From NCBI GenBank assembly GCA_918026815.1, contig CAKJVC010000008.1, forward strand, positions 558,001-622,000: a stretch of 64,000 nt of DNA, written 5' to 3'. Position numbers and translations under genes: made by a program. Shown in pieces: positions 12,087 to 22,583 of the stretch. The notes under the pieces were generated by a model. It ran no database searches. It was not told the DNA's origin and saw nothing but the letters and a program-made list of their open reading frames with translations. Each line of letters starts with the position of its first letter. The first letter of the stretch is position 1. The DNA is from Chalara sp. BL73 (Eukaryota; Ascomycota; Leotiomycetes; Helotiales).

Positions 12087-12247
12087 TGTCAAAGCGTCAC
12101 GTACTAAGGGGGCAATCAGGGGTGCTCGGTAAAGCCCTGAGACTTGGCATGTATGCATGTCACCAGGGATACGGAGGGTATAAATAGGAGACTCGGGATG
12201 CAGCAGGAAAGGTAGAGATGAGTCTTTCCAAGAAAAAGCATCTTACA
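12087..12247 (+). repeat. LTR-like repeat, copy A
   Basis: About 161 bases starting TGTCA and ending CTTACA. It aligns by eye with copies at 13263-13443 and 27804-28005: shared landmarks are GGAGGGTATAAATAGGAG (TATA-like), ACTCGGG and GGTAGAGAT. The 27804 copy has a target-site duplication, which shows that this family inserts as a discrete unit. Copy A has no matching flanking duplication (TTACA left, CTTTC right). It lies just upstream of the DUF6589-like frame and may supply its promoter. Confidence 0.6.
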
Positions 12248-12294
12248 CTTTCAACGATTCTTGAATCCGTGGTTATATTCAAAGAAACTCAACT

Positions 12295-13242
12295 ATGTTT
12301 CCTTCTGCTAATCATCCTGCCCCATCGTCACCGTTGCTTCGCGTTTCTAGCCCAATAGGTAGCCCAGTGTCGAGCTTGTTGTCAACAGTCGGATCAACCC
12401 CTCCTCGCTCTACACATCCAGCCTCTCCTGACCCTTTTTACACACCGAATCATATCTACGAAGACTACAATACCGACGATAACAGTGAAGATATAGAGAA
12501 CGATGATGGCAGCGAAGGAGACCCAGAGAACGATAACGGCTGCGAAACTATTACCTCTTCAAATAGAGAAGCCCGGCGAAGCCGAGATCATCGCACCTTA
12601 CAAGCAGTTGCAGACTTACTACGCGAGAATAAATGGTCAATACAAAAGTTTCTGCAAGCATGGGTATCTGCAGACGCAGTGGATAGTAACAATAATGTTA
12701 TTGTCATAGAGCGCCATCCTCGTTGGAGAACGTCTAGCCAACGACAAAAGGTTTTAAAAAAAGCGTTGAAATCTCCCGAGTTGGTACAATTTTGCCCTTC
12801 CACCGATCACTGTTCTAGAATCAAGTCCGAGCTTGACGGTCTTTCGTCAACATTCTATTTCAGCAAATTTGACTATAGTCTTAATTTAGACAGTATGGAT
12901 TTCTCGCAAGCTTTCGCAGCAATGGAGTCGGAAGCCCCATCGTTTTTTACACTGCTGTCTGAAATAATGCAGAATCCACGATTGAGTTGGAAAAGCTATC
13001 CCGGTGCTCAACGCTCTGAAGATCTATACAAGCGAATATATATGGTCGTGAGCTTGATATGCTTTTCGAGAAGCAAAAAGAACTCGAATTTCTTGTCTTC
13101 TGTTTTAGACATTTACTTGTTAGAGTCCGGCTGCAAGCGTACGGTGTTGGAGTCTTTATCTAGTTTAGGAGTATGCCACAGTTATTCTCAGGCCAATAGG
13201 TCTATGAGACTTTTAGCGGAAAAAAGCAAGAGTATGATTTAA
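12295..13242 (+). CDS. Truncated DUF6589-like protein
   Basis: A single open frame of 315 codons from ATG 12295. The N-terminal third is Ser/Pro-rich, then acidic. From about residue 100 it reads VADLLRENKWSIQKFLQAW and later MVVSLICFSRSKKNSNF and LESLSSLGVCHSYSQANRSM, a pattern I associate with the N-terminal part of the large fungal DUF6589 proteins, which are often linked with mobile elements. Those proteins are much longer. Here the frame ends at TAA after KSKSMI; past that stop the same frame continues FQFLLAF and then meets LTR-like copy B at 13263. I read it as a 5' fragment ended by nonsense and cut off by a repeat. The domain name is from memory of the family pattern and needs a profile search. 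Confidence 0.5.
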   Translation: MFPSANHPAPSSPLLRVSSPIGSPVSSLLSTVGSTPPRSTHPASPDPFYTPNHIYEDYNTDDNSEDIENDDGSEGDPENDNGCETITSSNREARRSRDHRTLQAVADLLRENKWSIQKFLQAWVSADAVDSNNNVIVIERHPRWRTSSQRQKVLKKALKSPELVQFCPSTDHCSRIKSELDGLSSTFYFSKFDYSLNLDSMDFSQAFAAMESEAPSFFTLLSEIMQNPRLSWKSYPGAQRSEDLYKRIYMVVSLICFSRSKKNSNFLSSVLDIYLLESGCKRTVLESLSSLGVCHSYSQANRSMRLLAEKSKSMI

Positions 13243-13262
13243 TTTCAATTTTTGTTAGCTTT

Positions 13263-13443
13263 TGTCAGGCGCCAGGATGTGACGTGTTAAACGGTAATAA
13301 GGGAGTTCGGTAGAGGCTCAGGTTTTGGCACGTAAGGGGCCGCCAGGGGTACGGAGGGTATAAGTAGGAGGTTCGGGGCGTAGTAGAAAGGGTAGAGATT
13401 AGTCTCTGTATCAATAGTAGCTGATTTGTGCTAGCACTTTACA
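13263..13443 (+). repeat. LTR-like repeat, copy B
   Basis: About 181 bases from TGTCAGGCGCCAGG to TTTACA, nearly the same start as the copy at 27804. It has the TATA-like GGAGGGTATAAGTAGGAG. Its left neighbour is the DUF6589-like frame and its right neighbour is a copy of the Rtc5-like coding sequence; the flanks do not form a target-site duplication (GCTTT versus AGATG). This is expected if two LTR copies recombined, joining unrelated flanks. Confidence 0.65.
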
Positions 13444-13920
13444 AGATGCTTCTCTGCGCTGTCTGTTTGTCAACACTAGACCCTCCATCACGCGAGCAAG
13501 ACACAATTCTGGATATATGATAGCTTTGGCTGAAAACCTAGATTGTAAAGGAAAACTCAGCTCGGAGCTGATTAACACAGTGATATTGAAACAAGGAGTA
13601 AAGTGTTACAGATCTAGTCTAAAGAGTAGTTGACTAATAAACATCAACATAGACTTATTGCAGATGTTTTGTCGAAGACCTTCGTAGTCTTTAGGGCTGC
13701 GTTGTGAGGGACAGGACAAAGAACTTGCTAGGTGTAGTTACGGAACTCACAGATAGACAGGAATTGCAGGGTAACAACATGTATTCAACTGATTCAACCT
13801 CTAAACCTTGTCTCTTTTTCTCTACTTTTGTCTCAATAGTATATCTTAACGAACGATGCTATTACTAAGGGCAGCCTTGGCGCTTCACTAGCTCTTTTCC
13901 CATTACGACTTTGCGATATT
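13444..13920 (+). pseudogene. Decayed partial copy of the Rtc5-like gene
   Basis: Starting at AGATGCTTCTCTGCG the sequence follows the Rtc5-like gene from 10527 to about 10575, then jumps to 11054 and continues through the last intron, the last exon and about 200 bases of 3' sequence. The jump removes about 479 bases between two GCGA tetramers in the source. The copy has base substitutions and broken frames, so it cannot encode the protein. It shows that the source's 3' end and downstream DNA were duplicated as one block. Confidence 0.75.
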
Positions 13921-14348
13921 AGTTGAGGTCATAGGTGTTTAAATATAAGGTTACAAATAATATTTTTCCACTTTATTATACCTGGCAGACCAGGAGGCAA
14001 CACCCAAAGAGCCTGGACGCTTAACGCTTGCGAGAAGTGGTGGCAAATGAGGCCTTTAAAAACAGCATCCAGTTTCCTGTCTAGCTGTTAAAGTGAATCT
14101 ACGATTCATAGTGTAAAAGGCCGGGTTTAGTTAGGGGTTGGGATTCAGACAGGGATATCAGTCAACGATCAGAAGCGCTTGGTCATACAAGATGCTGCGG
14201 TGCGTACTGCACATATGTGTAGTTCGATCATGTTGGCTCACTCTCACACTAACTGCTTAAGTACACATGGGATAGCATAAAGGAGACTGAGATGGGCCGG
14301 ATCGTTTCAATTCTTTTATCTACCTAATCCTGTTGGGTATCATCTCTT
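13921..14348. other. Gene-free region
   Basis: About 430 bases, AT-rich in its first part (near 13940-13980). No gene or clear repeat seen; the right end is the 3' region of HIS1. Confidence 0.35.
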
Positions 14349-15527
14349 TTAGTATGTCCTCGAATTTGCAATATTCAAAACTAGAATGTCAATCGCTCCC
14401 ACCGCTGTGAGTTCATCCATCACCGTTGCAATTTTTTTTTTTTCAACCATGGAGCTGACTGCGACCCATCCTTCCTCTTCTAAAGCGTTGATAGTGGGAG
14501 CCCGCTTGCCCGGGGTAATCTTTGTCGCTACCGCAAGATCTGATCGTTTGACATTGTATTGACACATGACATATTTTTGGGCAGCTATATCAGGTTAGAT
14601 CAGAAGAGTTTAGAAGGAAGAACTCTTACTAATAACTCCCCGAATGCGGGACGCAATTAGGTCAACCAGTGCTGGGTTTGTGGGACGCTTCGACTTTATT
14701 AGGACCGCTGTGCTCGAAACCACCGTATCGATTGCCTGTAAACCAGCTGCCTTCATGGTTTCTCCAGATTCTACCACCGCAGTATTAGTGTGAGAAAATT
14801 TCCGTGGGATCAAAGCACTCACCAACAAGGTCAACGATTCCATCAGCCACTCCTAAGGCACAGGCAGCCTCTACGCTTCCACTCAGCTCAATTATCTTCG
14901 TGCGTAGCTTTCGTTTAGACTCAACGCCGTTCGCTAGATCTTGCTCTTTCTCTAAATTCGAGAAGTAATCTTCTGCCAGACGAACGAAACTGGTCCCAAT
15001 ATTCTTTCCAATCAGATCACTTGGCATTTGATATGGTCCCTTGACTGGCACCTGCACTTGTAATTTGCAACCACCAAAGCTCAAGTCCATCACCTCTTCA
15101 CACCCTATGGAATTCGGATCCTCATCTGTCGGTGTGCTCTTGCCGGACTCAACCAGCGCCTTCCGCTCTGCTTCTACTGCTGAAGCATGTTCGGCTACAG
15201 TATCTCGTCCAGTGATACCCAGTGATACACGGCCTTCGCCAACAAATGTGGGAATATCGGCGGCTGGTAGAAAAACCAGGGCGATGGGAAGATTTTTGAC
15301 CAGCGCGATGTCGAGGCGGTTCTCTCGTCGAAATTGTATATCAGCTCCCTCTAATAAGTTGAGCGCGGCCTGTAACAGTCTTCCCTCTGCGAATTTGTGA
15401 GTTTTGTCCCAAGTTGTGGAGATTCTGACTCACTCTTTGGCACGGCGAAGAGAAGTCTGCCTTCTAAACTTTTTGGAGTGTTAGCAAAAGGCTTGGGATG
15501 GCCGTCGCATTTCTCCACGAAATGCAT
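14349..15527 (-). CDS. HIS1: ATP phosphoribosyltransferase
   Basis: First enzyme of histidine synthesis: joins ATP and PRPP to make phosphoribosyl-ATP. Minus-strand exons 15527-15434, 15386-14823, 14770-14630 and 14584-14349 give 344 residues, the usual length for the long (HisG-L) form. Recognisable phrases in order are GRLLFAVPKKGRL (the join across intron 1), LPAADIPTFVGEGRVSLGITG, FGGCKLQVQVPVKG, IIELSGSVEAACALGVADGI, VESGETMKAAGL, and the C-terminal regulatory part with KITPGKRAPTIN and EGWVAVSSM. The three introns are 47, 52 and 45 nt, and each junction keeps the known protein sequence. The start at MHFVEKCDG was chosen because it precedes the conserved RLLFAVPK block by about 24 residues; a further upstream start is possible. 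Feedback by histidine through the C-terminal domain is known for the family. Confidence 0.95.
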
Positions 15528-16152
15528 TTTTGGCTTACTGATTGACCAAATCCATCCTGAGAATGGCCGCCTCCTGCTCCCTATGGATGTATATGTACGG
15601 TGTATACTTCTATGTGCTAAGAACGAAGCAGCAGTCCGATAGCGGGGCAGTTCCAATATCCTCGAGCAAGATCCAATCAATCCTCCGAGGGAATTGCAGT
15701 GTGCAAGCGCAGGGTAGTAAGGTGTGTTTCTGCCGTGCTGTATATGCGCTCAATTGAGCAACGTGCGCAAATCTGCCAAATACGTGGAGTGGAAGCAACG
15801 AATTGGTGACTCGTAGCAATAAATTCTGGATAAACAATCAACCCCACCATCAAGCCACCCACCACCAAAAATGGGTGGGCAATTGGAAAAACGGTGGCCA
15901 ATCACAATTCACTCTCACTGCTCAGGCTGAACTAACCGAATATTGCTTAGCGCCACGGGAGTGGTAAGCGATGCGCACTCAGCGTAACCCTGCCCACCAA
16001 ATTCGCAGATTTCCAGCAGAAAGAAAGGAAAAAGACCCTCTCGACAACTTCACTCCCCAATCCACTTTCTCAGCACCAGCGAACACTTCAAGTACGCTCT
16101 GCCATCGCTCATCGTCGAATCTCCCATCTAATAGCCTCACTAGATCGCGAAT
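15528..16152. promoter_or_regulatory. Divergent intergenic region HIS1 / RPS28
   Basis: The 625 bases between the starts of HIS1 (minus) and RPS28 (plus) must hold both promoters. Short open stretches on both strands lack protein character. The 80 bases before the RPS28 start are pyrimidine-rich, common for ribosomal protein genes. No TGACTC-type Gcn4 site was noticed. Confidence 0.4.
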
Positions 16153-16543
16153 ATGGATTCATCCAAGGTCCCAGTCAAGCTTGTCAAGGTCACCCGTGTT
16201 TTGGGCCGTACCGGTATGTCTGGATCCTGCAGAGAAGGCGCATGAAAATGAGTTATGAGAGGAAAGCGGCTGATGAAGAATAGGTTCTCGTGGAGGTGTT
16301 ACTCAGGTCAGAGTCGAGTTCATGGATGATACCACTAGAAGCATTATCCGCAACGTCAAGGGCCCAGGTATGATTTCGAATTCCACCACGACGTAGCCAC
16401 AGCAAGAATCTTCAGGTTGCGCATCTGCTGGGAGAGCTTGGCAGCAGCACATCAGAAGATATAGGCTAACTCGGTCCACAGTCCGCGAAGACGATATCCT
16501 CTGCCTGCTCGAATCCGAACGTGAAGCCAGACGCTTAAGATAA
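16153..16543 (+). CDS. RPS28: 40S ribosomal protein S28 (eS28)
   Basis: Exons 16153-16213, 16284-16367 and 16482-16543 give 68 residues, the normal size. The protein reads [20 protein letters not shown], then [13 protein letters not shown] and ends [12 protein letters not shown], a near-universal eS28 sequence. It sits near the mRNA exit channel of the small subunit. Intron 1 (70 nt, GTATGT) and intron 2 (114 nt, GTATGA..CACAG) split codons of phase 1, so the frame is unambiguous. Intron 2 is long compared with others in the window; ribosomal protein genes often carry such introns. Confidence 0.96.
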
Positions 16544-17184
16544 TTGATACAGCGGGAATGGGGAAATGGGAATGTACTCTTTTTTGCCGGCATTTGCTGC
16601 GAGCTTGGGATTTCTTTGAGGCTGGCTGCATCGGAGAAAAATAGAATCTCTTCAGCAAAAAAAATACCAGGATCCTGAACCAACACACCACCAGAACGCC
16701 ACATGGAGTGAACGTGCAGCACCGATTGTTGAGAATGATTCGTGTATACCAGCAGGCCGTGTGAAGTCGTTGCCTTGAGGATCCACATTGGACCGAACGC
16801 GCCGCTCCATCTGAACTCGCATGCGGCATGTATGCTTCTGCTGCTACCAAAACCACATATTGCCTACCTCCTGTTCCTCTCCATGAACTCGAGCGTCACT
16901 TATTTCAATATCGTTCGTGGGATATAGAACCAACGGCCTAGACAGCCAGTCCCATCCACCCTGCTTGTGTAGAAGAGTGCGCAAGGAGGACTAATCTGGA
17001 CAAACACAGCACCGTAGAATGTGAAGGTGAGCCTCGTGACATGATACCACAACTCCTCTGAAGAAAGTATTTCCTTAGTTTTAGTAGCGCTATGTGCAAC
17101 CCTCGTTCCAAGGGACAGGGTTTTGCTCATATATCAGTCACGAAATCAGCAAGGGAGAAAGTGTATGATAGCAGATAAATATGA
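16544..17184. other. Intergenic region (convergent 3' ends)
   Basis: About 640 bases between the convergent RPS28 and UTP6 genes. Open stretches on the minus strand (16303-16856) overlap RPS28 exons or its 3' end and look like chance. No repeat seen. Confidence 0.4.
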
Positions 17185-18432
17185 TTATTCTAGTCTTCGC
17201 AGCATATGTTCCAGGACTTTGGCCACACCCGGATCTAAGCTGTCTATAGATATGATAGGCTGTATCCAACCCTTCACCTTCCTCGCCAGTACCGCCTTGT
17301 CCTTGACCTTATTCGTAGCTTCCTGCAACCGCTCCAATGATATTGCAAGTGCTCCTGGAAATTCCGCCGATGTTGGAACGATCATGACTATAGGCTGACG
17401 GAGACAGCAACTCTGCGTGCAAGCATCAGCTGGATATACTTCCTCCATACTGTCTAATACATGCTGTAGGATGTAGGGTAAAGACCGCACTTGTGTGAAG
17501 ACAGAGAACATGTTGAAGAAACTCTCTGCTGCCTCAGCACAAAAGAATGGCTGTTTCCTAGCAGCATCATAGATGGCTAGTGGAATAGCACCATTAAGAG
17601 CAGGCGTATTCATGGGATCCTTGCTCGCCTCCACATCCACTTGCACCTTCCGGATCATGTTCGGTCTGATGGCATTCGTTTTGATATCTGGTATGGCGAT
17701 CATGTCGTTCCCTTCAGCAAAAGGATCCGCTCCATCATCCTCTTCCTCTTCCTCGATCGTCGTCGTATCCACGTCTAACCCAAGGATCCGCCGCCGCATG
17801 GCGATCTTCGCCAGGTATATCATCTCCAGCTTCGCGTACTCGATCCACAGCTCCTTGCTCTGTATACAAAACCTCGTCCCGCGTTGCATATAACTCCTCG
17901 CACCTGTCATATCTGCATCCTGCTCCAAGGTCCATCTTGCTGCATATAGCCATAGTTCTGCTTTCGTAGGATGTAGTCTTAGCGCGGCGGTCATCACCTC
18001 ATTGAATTTTTTGGTCGCCTTTGCCTTCCTCGTGCATTCCAGATATGACATCCATAGAGCGACGTCGCCAGGGTGTTTCTTGGTGCCTCGATCAAGAACC
18101 TGATAAATTCGTGCGGGGCCAGCATAGCGAAGATTATCCTTGATTCGGAGTCTTTTGCAGCGCTTCTGGCGCAGGTGCTCGAGATTAATTTCCCAGGCAG
18201 CATACCGCGCAAAGTCGACTGGTTTTGAGCCTCTAGCGAGAACTCTATGCTCGAATTCAGACCGTTTCTTTACGAAAGTTCGTATTTCATCCTAAATTTG
18301 GTGAGCACTGCAGCCAATTGTATTAGTTGTGGCAGAACAGACCTTGGAAAATATCTTTTTTTGCTCGAACTCTTGGAGCTGAGGGACGCTCTGCTCGAGA
18401 TAGAATCTGGCCTTATCACTTACGCCTGCCAT
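17185..18432 (-). CDS. UTP6: U3 snoRNP (SSU processome) subunit UTP6
   Basis: Minus-strand exons 18432-18343 and 18291-17185 encode 398 residues, close to yeast UTP6. UTP6 is part of the UTP-B complex that assembles on nascent pre-rRNA in the nucleolus with U3 snoRNA. The N-terminus matches the family well: MAGVSDKARFYLEQSVPQLQ, FEQKKIFSK, then across a 51-nt intron DEIRTFVKKRSEFEHRV. HAT-type helical repeats follow (FARYAAWEINLEHLRQKRCK, YQVLDRGTKKHPGDVALW, AELWLYAARWTLEQDADMTG). An acidic stretch (IEEEEEDDGADPF) is near residue 210. The exon 1 boundary is in phase 0. Confidence 0.93.
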
Positions 18433-19009
18433 GGTGGTAAGCTTGTGATCGGACTGCTTTGTGGTGTAGTTGTGGGGTGCAGAATTACTTTTCGGGAGAG
18501 AAAATATTTTGCTGCCTCAGGCAATCCGTCTATTCAATTATCTGCTCGGCAGCTCCCGCAACCCCCATTGACGTGCCAAGACAGATGTCTAATAGTCACT
18601 GATGACTTCAACTCGATCATTCAAGAGATTTGCTTTATGATTGTCAGGTATCGAGACCAGAATAAACACACTCACTCTATATTAAATTCATATTCTCAGG
18701 TGAGATTGCCTATATCTTCTTTGGCAATTAGCACCAGCTAGTCCGTCGGCCCTCGGATTTAGCAGAAATCACCGAGACAAAGGACACTATCCTCTCACTC
18801 TCACTATACTTCCCTTCTCCGCTCCACCGTTTCGTCAGGATTTGGTAGATGAGCATTGTTTGCGCCATTCTTTCTCCAGCATACACCACTTCCGGCTATA
18901 ACATTCTGTTGTGTCGCGTCTCACTTTATTTTTAAGCAAGCCAAGCGGAGCCATATGAATGTGCTCAAAATTGCGCATGCTTGAGAAGAATACTTGCTCA
19001 TCATTCACC
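18433..19009. promoter_or_regulatory. Divergent intergenic region UTP6 / SOD
   Basis: About 580 bases between divergent UTP6 and the Mn superoxide dismutase gene. Open plus-strand stretch 18247-18741 overlaps UTP6 antisense and is rejected as a gene. No clear stress-response element was identified by eye. Confidence 0.35.
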
Positions 19010-19165
19010 ATGAACAGTATGCGTAACCATGTGATCTTGGCCGGCGTGCCCCTCCTAACACTTGCCTTTCTATTCTCCTCTACTCTGTTTCCAGTTTCCG
19101 CGTCTGAAGTCCCGCAAAGCAACGAGCAGTACACTTTCACCAACGACCCAACTACATATTCAGCA
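19010..19165 (+). other. In-frame leader upstream of SOD with signal-peptide character
   Basis: An ATG at 19010 in good context (CACCATGA) is in frame with the SOD start at 19166 and adds 52 residues. The added stretch has MRNH, then a hydrophobic core ILAGVPLLTLAFLFSSTLF, then PVSA|SEV, which looks like a signal peptide with an A-x-A-type cleavage site. A GTATGC donor at 19018 and TTCAG before 19164 could instead make this a 5'-UTR intron. Both readings are possible. Confidence 0.45.
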
Positions 19166-19932
19166 ATGGCTGGGAAAGTGACAACCTACAGCTTGCCCCC
19201 TCTTCCTTACGAGTACAATGTAAGCCTTGTCTCCGATGCTGCGCCGAGTGACTTTTGACGTGTTGAAGGCGCTCGAACCCCACATCTCTGCCCAGATCAT
19301 GGAGCTGCACCACTCCAAGCATCATCAAGCATACATCACCAACTTAAATAATGCTCTGGCGACACTCTCCACAGCCAGCGCAAATGGTGATGTGCCTGGC
19401 CAGATTGCCTTGCAGCCCGCAATCAAGTTCAATGGCGGTGGACACATTAACCACTCTCTCTTCTGGCAGAACCTCGCACCCGCATCCTCAAACGATGCGA
19501 AATCATCATCTGCCCCTAAGCTGACCGAAGCTATCAAGAAGACCTGGGGTGACGAGAAGGCGTTCCGTGAAGCGTTTAAAGCTGCGCTCCTCGGTATTCA
19601 GGGGAGTGGGTGGGGTTGGCTCGTTAAGGTTGAGGGCCACAGTGACCGGCTGGTAATTCAGACAACCAAGGATCAGGATCCTGTCGTCGGAAAGGGAGAG
19701 GTTCCAATCTTTGGCGTCGACATGTGGGAGCATGCGTATTACCTACAGGTGAGTGCTTTGAGAGTCTAGTTGTGCTTGCGCATGAGCGGAGACTGACTTA
19801 GTTCAATAGTACCTTAATGGTAAGCCCGCATATGTTGATAATATTTGGAACGTCATCAACTGGAAAGTGGCCGAGGAGCGCTATCTCGGGAAACAGGCAG
19901 ATGCGTTCAAAGTACTCAAGGCGTCAATTTAG
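19166..19932 (+). CDS. Manganese superoxide dismutase
   Basis: Converts superoxide to hydrogen peroxide and oxygen. Exons 19166-19219, 19269-19748 and 19810-19932 give 218 residues from MAGKVTTYSLPPLPYEYN. Metal ligands are visible: His in MELHHSKHH, His in HINHSLFWQNLAP, and the Asp and His of the DMWEHAYYLQ motif. The C-terminus NIWNVINWKVAEERYL is typical. Introns of 49 and 61 nt fall at LPYEYN|ALEPHI and YYLQ|YLNGK, keeping the family sequence. The start without leader matches cytosolic-type fungal MnSODs; the upstream in-frame ATG could give a secreted or organellar form. No mitochondrial presequence rich in arginine is seen. Confidence 0.93.
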
Positions 19933-20565
19933 AGCTTTCTGACTACTAGTTACATTAGCCATGAGCCACATGGCTTGTTAAATTAGATTGAAATGACCAA
20001 GTTGAGTTGGTCTCATGTAAAGCTTTCTTAAAATGCCCACACCCGAGGAGACATTACCACTCTCTTTGGTAACAAGGGCAATTTTCCACCCATTTCCTTG
20101 ATCCTTTGACATCTGTTCCATGGTGCCTGTCCACAAGTGGCTGGGCAGTCCTGCCGAATTTGGCATAGAACTAGAGGCGCAAACCTCCCATTTGCCACCA
20201 ATCGTCCAATTTTTGATCCGACTTAAGCTCCTTTCTGTTCTTGCCAGGCACGCGGTGGGATTCGTCTAAGATGCAATTGGAAGATCATGCTTATCAAGCG
20301 TGGCCTGGATGAGATGTCATTGGCACCATGTACAATTCAAACCCAACTCCAACAACGATGCGAGGTCAGAGTATGCAAAGTGACTCCCCTCGGAGCGAAA
20401 AAGAGATTCTGGATCTTGGAAGTGTTAGAATGTTAGTGACAACGAATCATACTTCACCTATATCACTGGCCGTATCTGCCAACCATTAGTTACATTGATA
20501 CCTTAGTTTCATCATTAAATATTCAGGACAGGACAAGAAGCTATGCAAGAGAGATTGAGACTTAC
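19933..20565. other. Gene-free region
   Basis: About 630 bases downstream of SOD. Nothing convincing on either strand; the right part may contain further decayed exons of the relic that follows. Confidence 0.35.
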
Positions 20566-21036
20566 CATAAAGTTTCCCATCCCTTAGACGAGGACGGATA
20601 GTTATACCACGACACTGCACTACCAATTCAGCCACCAGCGGATGATTCATGATTGACTGTTCCATTGAACACATTATACCTTTGCATGAGCATTAGCAGG
20701 GCAAGTGTTACTACTCCTGCTTCAACTCCTAGCGCCAAGATGCCCATATCATTTCCTATGAAGCCAGGATGCAGCATAATCCACGCTCACTTCGATGCGC
20801 CATTGCTTGTCCCGCTCCCTGGGCCCGTTGCCGTCAGACCTCTGTACATCAGCTCGAATGGAAAAAGGCTAACACCAAAAGAGAACAGTATGCTCCATTG
20901 TAGAAAATTAAAAAGCAAGAATTCTGGACCTAAGATAATGTGTTAGTAACTTGTTTTCACCACGGCGGTATTTTGATAAGTAGGGAAGCTATTTTGAATC
21001 AGAGAGGGAAGATCTACCGAGGCAAATAAGGAGCAT
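20566..21036 (-). pseudogene. Decayed membrane-protein gene
   Basis: Minus strand: a frame from ATG 21036 reads MLLICLGRSSLSDSK, stop, LPYLSKYRR. An intron of about 31 nt follows with a clear TACTAAC branch and TTAG acceptor near 20936, and the next exon continues GPEFLLFNFLQWSILFSFG, LFPFELMYRG, then TGA, then AWIMLHPGFIGNDMGILALG, LALLMLMQRYNVFNGTVN, then TGA, then IGSAVSWYNYPSSSKGW, ending at a GTAAGT donor. Three in-frame stops (TAG, TGA, TGA) interrupt an otherwise protein-like, hydrophobic frame. All could arise from CAG, CGA or TGG by single transitions. Family not recognised; at least three membrane segments are likely. The intron is short for this genome, so its edges are uncertain. 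Confidence 0.4.
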
Positions 21037-22583
21037 CTTTTAGGAAGAATCAGGGGTGGAGCACACCTTTCATCGTAAAGTCCGTTTCATCATTGACAAG
21101 TTGCGGGAGAACTAAGATAGTAGAACAGGAGAACTTGCCTGATTGAGTTGGATGCTCAAGGGAAGAATGGTTGAGAGATGATGCAGCATCAGCGCCACCA
21201 ACTCCACCATCTGATTAGGAATTTGATGGGCGTTCCTGCTATCCCATTATTTATTATCGCTCGAACCCCAAGATGGGAAGGGAACCCTCCTGCTCTTGCC
21301 TTGACCAGCAGCGCAGCGCCAAGGCCGGGTATATGCTAAGCGAGGAGATTCAGGGGCAGGAGGCGGCGAAACGATGGTCCGTTCAATGATTCCTAGGTAC
21401 ATGGCGGAAAGCGTCAAGTTGAGGAATGAAATATCTGACGCTATTACATGTCGAGTTATTGTTTGGCATAACGAGAAACAGCCCTCCTTAACACGGATAT
21501 TGATCCGATCCTTCAATAAACCCGCCACAACCTAGCCTGCATCTCGACTTCTTGATATGACGAAGCGATATCACGTAGTCCTACCATTTGTTCATCGTTT
21601 ACCCCGTAGGCAACATTTCACCGCGCATCAAGCCGCTTGACCCAGTGAGCTGCCATCCCGTTGGCGCATAAAACCCCGTGGACCAGGGGAAATTTCGCTC
21701 CGAGCATTACAGGCAACTCGGACGAACTAAGCATGAGATCGCAAGAGCAAGAGGGAGCCGCGGGGCGCAGTAGCGCTGACCTGCTCATGAAATGCGCAAG
21801 CAACGGAATGGAAACTGCGCACCGTGTTCTAGCCTTTGCTTAAGCGTGAAATGGCAAGACGCCTCCCGGTCCAGCTCCTGACTCGTCACCAGCCACTACG
21901 CTGCTGAGCGGAAAAACCTCGGGATCTATCCAGAGCAGGACACAAACGTCACAGGCGATATAATGCGCTGTCGAGAGACAAGTCGGTTCTGTAACCAAGG
22001 TCACGTGAGGGCATTGTTGCCGGGCAGGAAAAATGTAGATAGGGTAGGTATAAAGACGAGCCAGAGTTGCCAGATAGATCAGACACGTCCTGGCTCCCAA
22101 GAATCGCCACGACGAACAGTCTCCGAATAATATAAAGCAGAAGCGTAGCCCCCATGACACAGCACCCAGCCGTTATTCCACGCTCTTGATTGACTTGGGA
22201 ATCCCATTGCGATCTCATCCCAGCATATTCCGAAGGATTGAGAACTTCATTATGCGCGCTAACAAATATTATATCCTTTGGCTCAACACGTCACAATTGA
22301 AGGAACAAGTCAGTACGGCGACGCATTTTCATTCTAATCCCTACATACCCCCCATTCCCGTGCAGTGAACGTGACCCTTACTCCCACCAATTCTTGTTTT
22401 TCTCCCCCAGAACGCCATTTAGTCCCATTTCCCAGTCCCATTTCCATGTTGAATAGTCTCAGCAGGCTAAAATGCAGCAAAACAATTCCTCCCAATTGAA
22501 CCCCTTAAGACAGCCACCATTAACCACCGCAATATTCATTGCCGCATAACTACGAGCAAAACATAAAATCCTCTCACTACTAT
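21037..22583. other. Gene-free region
   Basis: About 1.5 kb without a supported gene. A 93-codon minus stretch (21247-21528) and a 106-codon minus stretch (21840-22160) show no family features. The last 150 bases are the 3' end of sconB. Confidence 0.35.
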
